Positions 32,410-36,774 of a stretch of DNA of 36,774 nucleotides are shown piece after piece (the first letter of the stretch is position 1; the number at the start of each line of letters is the position of its first letter). A model generated the notes under the pieces. It had not been told where the DNA came from. It did not search any database and saw only the letters and a list, made by a program, of their open reading frames with translations. The position numbers and the translations under genes were made by a program. Location of the stretch: assembly GCA_902790135.1 (NCBI GenBank), contig CADAQM010000043.1, positions 1 through 36,774 on the forward strand, in the 5' to 3' direction. The DNA comes from an uncultured Coriobacteriaceae bacterium. GTDB taxonomy: Bacteria > Actinomycetota > Coriobacteriia > Coriobacteriales > Atopobiaceae.

Positions 32410-33273
32410 CTACCAGCCGAAGTCGGCAAGGCAGAGGTCGACGTCTTCGGCAAAGGTCCCGAGCTCGATGCCCGCGTCCTGCGCCTTGTGCGCGTCCAAG
32501 CGAAAGTCGCGGAAGCGGTCTGCGTAGCGCTCGGTGTCGGGCAGGATGAGTCGCTCGATGTCGGCCGCGCTCGCCCCCAGGCGACGGGCCACCATCTGTG
32601 CGCTCTCGAAAGTGGTGAGCGTGTTCGCGCTGGCAAAGTGATAGAGGCCACTCGGCAGGTCGCAGACCTGCGCAAACTGCGAGGCAAGGCGCTGGGCGTA
32701 GGTCATGCAGCGTCGCTCGTTGCATGTGAACTTGGTGGGCTTGCCCGTGCGCAGCGCCTGCAGCACGTTGCCGAGAATGCCGGGTGAGGGCTTGACGCCG
32801 GGCAGCGCCATGCCAAACATCCACGAGAGACGGACGGTCACGTAGTCGTCCAGGCTCGCGTGCATCCAAGCGTCGACGGCTGCCTTCTGCTGGCCATAGC
32901 GGGTGACGCTGCAGGGCTCGGTGGCTTCGTCGAAGGGGCCGGGGCACGCAAGCCCGTTGAAGACCTGCTCGGTGGAGATGAAGACCATCCGCTTGCCGGT
33001 GGCCTGGCAGGCACGGCCGATGGCGATGGCGGAGTCACGGTTGATGAGGTCCGTGCCAGCGGGATCGTTCTCGCAGGCTGCCGTCGTCGCGTTGGCCGCG
33101 GTGTGGAAGACGAGGTCGGCCCCAAGCGAGGAGAAGAAGCGCTCCACCTCGTCGGGGTGGCCGTAGTCCACATCCGCCCTGCTCACGGGCACAAACTCAA
33201 AGCGACCGCGGTTGTACAGCTGCACAAGGCTGGCGAGGTATCCGGTGGCTCCGGTGATGGCGACGCGCTGCAT
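32410..33273 (-). CDS. RmlD-like NAD(P)-dependent sugar reductase
   Basis: This 287-aa short-chain dehydrogenase is of the dTDP-4-dehydrorhamnose reductase type. The nucleotide-binding GATGYLAS lies at residues 7-14. FHTAANATTAACENDP and the FISTEQVFNG strand follow, then the catalytic YGQQK (Y-x-x-x-K), and PSGLYHFASANTLT in the C-terminal half. True RmlD acts in rhamnose synthesis. The neighbours here are manA and deoC, so the exact sugar substrate is open. The ATG at 33273 has GAGGAGG upstream and lies 1 base after the manA stop, so the genes are one transcript. The upstream in-frame extension overlaps manA and is rejected. Confidence 0.85.
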   Translation of the reverse strand: MQRVAITGATGYLASLVQLYNRGRFEFVPVSRADVDYGHPDEVERFFSSLGADLVFHTAANATTAACENDPAGTDLINRDSAIAIGRACQATGKRMVFISTEQVFNGLACPGPFDEATEPCSVTRYGQQKAAVDAWMHASLDDYVTVRLSWMFGMALPGVKPSPGILGNVLQALRTGKPTKFTCNERRCMTYAQRLASQFAQVCDLPSGLYHFASANTLTTFESAQMVARRLGASAADIERLILPDTERYADRFRDFRLDAHKAQDAGIELGTFAEDVDLCLADFGW

Positions 33274-33274
33274 G

Positions 33275-34231
33275 CTAAGCCTCCTCTGGCGTGTCTGGTG
33301 TACGGACGCTGCGCAGGACACGGCAGGTACCGCTGATGGTGTAGGTGCTGGCATCGGCGGGGACAAGGCATGAGTCCGTGTAGCCAAGCTCGACCGAGCC
33401 GTTCGTGGTTGAAACGCGGGCGGCGCCGCCGACGCAGGTGATGACGGCGTAGCGCCTGTCGCAGCGGAAGCTCTGGCTGCCGTCCACGTCGAGTACGAAG
33501 CTCTTGAAGAAGCCCGCGTCCACACCGAGGCGTTCGCGTGGCTGCACCTGCTCGCCATAGGTACCCATGTGCGTAACACTGGGGCGATTGCCGGTTTTGA
33601 GCACGTCAAAGGCCTTGTCTACGTGCAGCTGGCGGCCGCGTCCCCAGTCGCAGATGCGGTATGTGGTATTGCCGAGGCTGCCAACCTCCACGGCAAAGAT
33701 GCCCTTGCCCAGCGCATGCATGGTCCCCTCGGGGATAAGGACAAAGTCACCCTCCTGCACGGCAATGCGCTGCCCAAAGCGCGCGGCGATGCTGTCGTCT
33801 GTGGCTGCGTCACGCAGGGCGCTCACGTCGTCGGTGCCGCAGCCGCCGATAAGCGTGGCGCCGGGTTCGGCCGCAAGGATGTACCACGACTCCACCTTAC
33901 CGTGGTCGCCCTCGGCTGCCTGGGCATAGGCCTCGGGCGGATGTACCTGCACGGAGAGGGTCTCGGCGGCGTCCATGGTGGTTATCTGCAACGGAGCATC
34001 GTCGGGCACGTCGCCGAGCAGCTCGTCATGGTGGGCCGCGATGGCTTCGGCGAGCGTGCAACCTGCGTAAGGCCCGTTTCGCACGACGCCCATGGTGCTT
34101 GGGTGGGCCGAGACGTCAAACGATTCGCCGTGATTGTCTTCCGACGTCCAAGCGATTCCGCGCGCCTGCGCAATGCGCGGCCCGCCCCAGACGGGGGAGA
34201 CGTAATAGGGCTTGAGAAGCAGCGGCTCCAC
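33275..34231 (-). CDS. manA: Mannose-6-phosphate isomerase, class I
   Basis: This cytoplasmic zinc enzyme interconverts mannose-6-phosphate and fructose-6-phosphate. It is 318 aa, the short Gram-positive form. Zinc ligands are visible: QVHPPE (95-100, His97), Glu114 in GKVESWYI and His172 in PEGTMHALG. The N-terminus has the typical VWGG. The start is GTG with AAGGAGG 7 bases upstream. It lies 21 bases after deoC and 1 base before the reductase start. The divergently placed mannose-type PTS supplies mannose-6-phosphate, so the pair forms a logical uptake and entry route. Confidence 0.93.
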   Translation of the reverse strand: MEPLLLKPYYVSPVWGGPRIAQARGIAWTSEDNHGESFDVSAHPSTMGVVRNGPYAGCTLAEAIAAHHDELLGDVPDDAPLQITTMDAAETLSVQVHPPEAYAQAAEGDHGKVESWYILAAEPGATLIGGCGTDDVSALRDAATDDSIAARFGQRIAVQEGDFVLIPEGTMHALGKGIFAVEVGSLGNTTYRICDWGRGRQLHVDKAFDVLKTGNRPSVTHMGTYGEQVQPRERLGVDAGFFKSFVLDVDGSQSFRCDRRYAVITCVGGAARVSTTNGSVELGYTDSCLVPADASTYTISGTCRVLRSVRTPDTPEEA

Positions 34232-34252
34232 GGAGAGGCCTCCTTCTCCGTG

Positions 34253-34963
34253 CTAAAGCTCGATGGTGTCCGTGCCGGCCTGCTCCATGCGCGTGGCCAG
34301 CTCCTCGATGATGGCCACGCCGGCCGAGGTGCCGATGCGTCTGGCGCCGGCGCGCACCATGTCAAGGAAGCTGTCGGCGTTGCGGATACCGCCGGCGGCC
34401 TTGACCAGCACCTCGTCGCCCACGTGCTCGTGCATGAGGGCCACGTCCTCCACCGTCGCCCCGCCGGTGCCAAAGCCGGTCGAGGTCTTGACAAAGGTGG
34501 GGCGCACCTCGCGGGCAATCTCGCAGAGGCGGATCTTCTCGTCACGCGTGAGATAGCAGTTCTCGAAGATCACCTTGGAGGGCACGCCCGCCTCGTCGCA
34601 GACGGCCACGATCTGGCGCATCTCGTCGGTCACATAATCCCAGTTGCCCTGCTTGACTTCGGTGACGTTGACCACGTAGTCGATCTCGTTGGCACCGTTT
34701 GCCAGGGCATCGCGTGTCTCGAAGACCTTGGCGGCGATCGAGGTCTGCCCCAGCGGGAAGGCGATGGCGGCCCCGGTGTCGATGTCGGTGCCGGCCAGCT
34801 GCTCGGAGCAGAAGCGCGACTGCACCTGGTTGATGGCCACCATCTTGAAGTGGTAGCGCTTGGCCTCGTCGCAGAGACGGGCCATGTCGGCCTCGGTGGC
34901 ATCGGCATGCAGGTTGGTGTGGTCGATCAGACGTGCGAAGTCGTCAAGGGTCCAAGTGCTCAT
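34253..34963 (-). CDS. deoC: Deoxyribose-phosphate aldolase
   Basis: This 236-aa class I aldolase splits 2-deoxyribose-5-phosphate into glyceraldehyde-3-phosphate and acetaldehyde. The Schiff-base Lys159 lies in [14 protein letters not shown]. The second Lys188 is in VLVKAAGGI and the acidic partner Asp95 in ANEIDYVVN. All match the DeoC family. AAAGGAG lies just upstream of ATG 34963; the frame is open further upstream into the palindromic repeat, but without support. The gene follows the AraC-family gene by 54 bases. It helps salvage deoxyribose from nucleosides. Confidence 0.94.
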   Translation of the reverse strand: MSTWTLDDFARLIDHTNLHADATEADMARLCDEAKRYHFKMVAINQVQSRFCSEQLAGTDIDTGAAIAFPLGQTSIAAKVFETRDALANGANEIDYVVNVTEVKQGNWDYVTDEMRQIVAVCDEAGVPSKVIFENCYLTRDEKIRLCEIAREVRPTFVKTSTGFGTGGATVEDVALMHEHVGDEVLVKAAGGIRNADSFLDMVRAGARRIGTSAGVAIIEELATRMEQAGTDTIEL

Positions 34964-34983
34964 GGCATCTCCTTTGCTGCGGC

Positions 34984-35018
34984 GTGACACACTAACTCCC
35001 ACGGAGTTTGTGTGTCAC
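34984..35018. repeat. 35-bp palindromic repeat, copy 3
   Basis: This has the same layout as copies 1 and 2, with 9 of 10 outer pairs intact and the inner CTCC-CAC-GGAG stem. Its end overlaps the first base of the complement of the AraC-family stop codon (35018-35020). It differs from copy 2 mainly at CAA to TTT in the right arm. Confidence 0.8.
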
Positions 35019-35851
35019 TAGATTTCGCGGATCTCGCGCGTGCGCCACTCGCGCGGGGTGAAGCCCGTGGCGCTCTTGAAGGCGGTCTGCAGATGGCTCT
35101 GCGACGAGAAGCCCGTGCGGTAGGCGATCTGCGCGACGTCGTAGTCGGTGGTGTCGAGCAGACGTCGCGCGCGCTCGACGCGCACGCGCCGCACGTAGGC
35201 GCCAAAGGTCTCGCCCGTCTCGTTCTTGAAGCGCGTGCAGAGGGTCTTGCGGCTCACGCCCAGCGCGCCAGCCACCGACTCGCCGTCAAGCGGCTGCACG
35301 AGGTGGCTGCGCACGTAGTTCATGGCCTGGTGGGAGAGGGGGTGCATGCGCGCCTCGCCCTCGTTGCGCACGCACTTGGTCAGCTCGAGCATCATCGGCA
35401 GCATGAGGTAGTGCACGACCTCCTCGTTGCTGGTCTCGTTTGCCAGGCGAATGTAATGCTGTGTGATTGCATAAGAGCGCACGGCGGGAAGGCCGCCCCG
35501 GCGTGCCGCCTCGATGCAGGCGCTTGCGAGAAACGCGACGGCGGAGCGCCCCTGCAGGAGCGGATCGTCGGCGGTCTTGGGCTCCATCAGCGGCAGGTTC
35601 GTACGGATGAAATGCAGCAGCCCGTCGGTGTCGCCGAGGGTGATGTAGGAGGCAAAGCCCTCGTACTGCTCCGAGATCTCGCGTGCGGAAACATCCGTGT
35701 TCACAGCGATGAACTGCATGTTTTTGGAATAGGTGACGATCTGCGACAAGTCGTCCTCAGCGGCGCCCTTGTTGACGTAGCTGATTGCATCAATTATCTC
35801 TTGTTCGGTGAGAAGGGTGGGCATGCTCTGCTCGGCCTCTATGTCGTCCAC
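35018..35851 (-). CDS. AraC-family transcriptional regulator
   Basis: This regulator of about 277 aa has a C-terminal AraC DNA-binding domain with two helix-turn-helix motifs: VAGALGVSRKTLCTRFKNETG and, near the end, VAQIAYRTGFSSQSHLQTAFK with TGFTPREWR. The N-terminal half (about 1-170) is a helical sensor-like region without a clear cupin. I start at GTG 35851 with GGAGGGAG upstream; ATG at 35824 is possible. It is divergent from the mannose PTS and upstream of deoC-manA, so it probably controls one or both. The effector is unknown, perhaps a sugar or sugar phosphate. Confidence 0.88.
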   Translation of the reverse strand: MDDIEAEQSMPTLLTEQEIIDAISYVNKGAAEDDLSQIVTYSKNMQFIAVNTDVSAREISEQYEGFASYITLGDTDGLLHFIRTNLPLMEPKTADDPLLQGRSAVAFLASACIEAARRGGLPAVRSYAITQHYIRLANETSNEEVVHYLMLPMMLELTKCVRNEGEARMHPLSHQAMNYVRSHLVQPLDGESVAGALGVSRKTLCTRFKNETGETFGAYVRRVRVERARRLLDTTDYDVAQIAYRTGFSSQSHLQTAFKSATGFTPREWRTREIREI

Positions 35852-36077
35852 GCTCCCTCCATATACACAGGTTGCACACAAATCAGTAAAAAGTCGTTAC
35901 AGCGTTGGTATCTCAGAACTGTAATCGACTTCATACTTTGTTCACAGTTGGCATTTTGCCGTGCAAATGCACAAAGGTGCAGGTAGGTAGCCATTTTTTG
36001 TACGGCAAATGAACGAAAAAGACCGTTCTTGACTCTGTGAGCGGTCGATAAACGATATCAGAGAGGGGCTTGGTCAC
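35852..36077. promoter_or_regulatory. Divergent promoter/operator region between AraC gene and PTS
   Basis: This 226-base AT-rich region holds several symmetric sites. TTTGCCGT (35955-35962) is inverted to ACGGCAAA (36002-36009). GTGCA-AA-TGCAC is at 35961-35972. GAACG (36011-36015) is inverted to CGTTC (36024-36028). TTGACT at 36029-36034 is a plausible -35 for the PTS genes, flanked by GACCG (36021-36025) and CGGTC (36042-36046). A -10 is unclear. These are candidate AraC-type or other operator sites. Confidence 0.55.
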
Positions 36078-36512
36078 ATGCGTTATCTGCTTCTGGTCAG
36101 TCACGGCACGATGGCTCCCGGCGTGCACAGCGTCATCCGCATGCTCTTGGGCGATCGCGACAACGTGCTCAGCTACTCGATGGAGGACGGTGTCTCCGCA
36201 GACACCTTCGTTGAGAACCTCCGCGAGGTGATCGCGCCCATCACCGCCGACGACTCCGTCGTCGTCCTCGGCGACATCATCGGCGGCTCGCCTCTCACCA
36301 ACACCCTCAACACGCTTACCGAGCGTGGGCTGCTCGCCAAGACCATCGCATTTGGTGGCCTGAGCCTGCCCATGGCAATCAGCGCCCTCATGGCCATCGA
36401 GGACGAGCTCGATGACTCCACCCTTGTCAGCAACGTGATCAGCGAGGCAAGGGAGGGAGCCCGTCAGGTTGAGCTCGCCTTCGACGACGACGAGGACGAA
36501 GAGGATCTGTAG
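36078..36512 (+). CDS. PTS mannose/sorbose family EIIA component
   Basis: This 144-aa EIIA of the mannose family starts MRYLLLVSHGTMAPG. The phosphorylated His is residue 9 (SHG). Further motifs are VVVLGDIIGGSPLTNT and LSLPMAISALM. It accepts phosphate from HPr and passes it to EIIB during sugar uptake. The C-terminus is very acidic (FDDDEDEEDL), perhaps a linker remnant, since in some systems EIIA and EIIB are fused. GAGAGGGG precedes the ATG. It is first in a PTS operon, divergent from the AraC-family gene. Confidence 0.92.
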   Translation: MRYLLLVSHGTMAPGVHSVIRMLLGDRDNVLSYSMEDGVSADTFVENLREVIAPITADDSVVVLGDIIGGSPLTNTLNTLTERGLLAKTIAFGGLSLPMAISALMAIEDELDDSTLVSNVISEAREGARQVELAFDDDEDEEDL

Positions 36513-36519
36513 GTAATTA

Positions 36520-36541
36520 GGCCAGTTAAGAAGGGCTGGCC
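36520..36541 (+). promoter_or_regulatory. Intercistronic hairpin between EIIA and EIIB
   Basis: GGCCAG (36520-36525) pairs with CTGGCC (36536-36541) around a 10-base loop in the 52-base gap. It could be a message-processing or stabilising hairpin. Confidence 0.4.
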
Positions 36542-36564
36542 GTAACCAAAGAGGGGATGGAACC

Positions 36565-36774
36565 ATGATTTCATTCGTACGCATCGACGACCGCATGATC
36601 CACGGCCAGACGGTCACCCGTTGGAGCATCGAGTATCCCTGCGACGGCATCATCGCCGTTAACGACGTTGCCGCTAGCAACCCCGTCCTCAAGGCTGCCT
36701 ACAAGGGCGCCGCTCCCGACAAGAAGATCTTCGTCTGGACCATGGACCACTTCAAGGAGAGCGCCGAGAAGGTT
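36565..36774 (+). CDS. PTS mannose/sorbose family EIIB component, 5' part
   Basis: Reading from ATG 36565 gives MISFVRIDDRMIHGQTVTRW, the hallmark N-terminus of EIIB of the mannose/sorbose family. The phospho-acceptor His is in the IHGQ motif (residue 13). The gene runs off the right edge after 70 codons. A GAGGGGA site lies 8 bases upstream. EIIC and EIID are expected beyond the window. Confidence 0.9.
   Translation, partial: MISFVRIDDRMIHGQTVTRWSIEYPCDGIIAVNDVAASNPVLKAAYKGAAPDKKIFVWTMDHFKESAEKV

Noticed and set aside
35951..35968. Sigma-54 type promoter (TGGCA and TGC elements) before the mannose PTS
   Set aside because: The GG-to-GC spacing is 11 instead of 10 bases, and sigma-54 is not expected in this kind of actinobacterium.

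Overview
The window is GC-rich, gene-dense, almost gap-free DNA without rRNA, tRNA, CRISPR or phage genes. Gene content points to a gut or oral actinobacterium of the class Coriobacteriia (Olsenella/Atopobium/Collinsella-like). The clues are a bile salt hydrolase-type enzyme, a large oligopeptide ABC importer with a Tat-type lipoprotein, an OPT peptide transporter, a mannose-family PTS, and a small acidic membrane protein starting with a DDDGRTIADMS segment. The lineage is an inference from this content, not a measured placement.

Layout. 1-1300: the broken 3' end of an AAA/DUF4143 ATPase gene and a hypothetical gene. 1700-4750 (+): a choloylglycine hydrolase, a hypothetical protein, a frameshifted small peptide gene with a double-glycine leader-like motif, a GNAT acetyltransferase and a four-helix membrane protein. 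4828-6405 (-): a SixA phosphatase-CHAD fusion followed closely by a second double-glycine small ORF. 6589-8670 (+): an ATP-grasp ligase and an alpha/beta hydrolase, the latter flanked by inverted copies of a 35-bp palindromic repeat. 8693-11345 (-): an MscS channel and an OPT transporter. 11473-12584 (+): a CoaX-like protein with altered active-site motifs and a glutaredoxin. 12695-20165 (-): a small membrane protein and oppABCDF, with oppC damaged. 20392-24361 (-): a membrane protein, pepF (frameshifted) and a CbbX-like AAA+ ATPase. A 62-bp tandem repeat separates pepF from the ATPase gene. 24514-25607 (+): a peptide-deformylase-like protein lacking the catalytic Glu, and RsmJ. 25847-27850 (-): a ZTP riboswitch with its terminator, controlling purO and a stand-alone AICAR transformylase gene. 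27937-29274 (-): a zinc-ribbon membrane protein and an ArsC/Spx-like protein without cysteine. 29412-29918 (+): a hypothetical protein. 29942-32293 (-): an ABC exporter with a fused C-terminal GNAT domain. 32410-35851 (-): an AraC-family regulator, deoC, manA and an RmlD-like reductase. 36078-end (+): mannose-family PTS EIIA and EIIB, divergent from the AraC-family gene.

How the genes fit together. Peptide use is a theme: oppABCDF and the OPT transporter import peptides and PepF cleaves them. The purine pair purO plus AICAR transformylase completes the last two steps to IMP and sits behind a ZTP/ZMP-sensing riboswitch, which matches the pathway. The AraC-family gene, manA and the Man-type PTS form a sugar uptake and entry module.

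Most notable signals: the ZTP riboswitch with a compensatory pseudoknot change, the 35-bp palindrome that abuts stop codons at three loci, the 62-bp tandem array, two small ORFs sharing an ML(D/E)xVSGG motif, and the ABC-GNAT fusion. Several genes carry frameshifts or short internal deletions (the first ATPase, the peptide ORF, glutaredoxin, oppC, pepF). At least the pepF lesion, in a C homopolymer, could be a sequence error, so raw reads should be checked before calling these pseudogenes.
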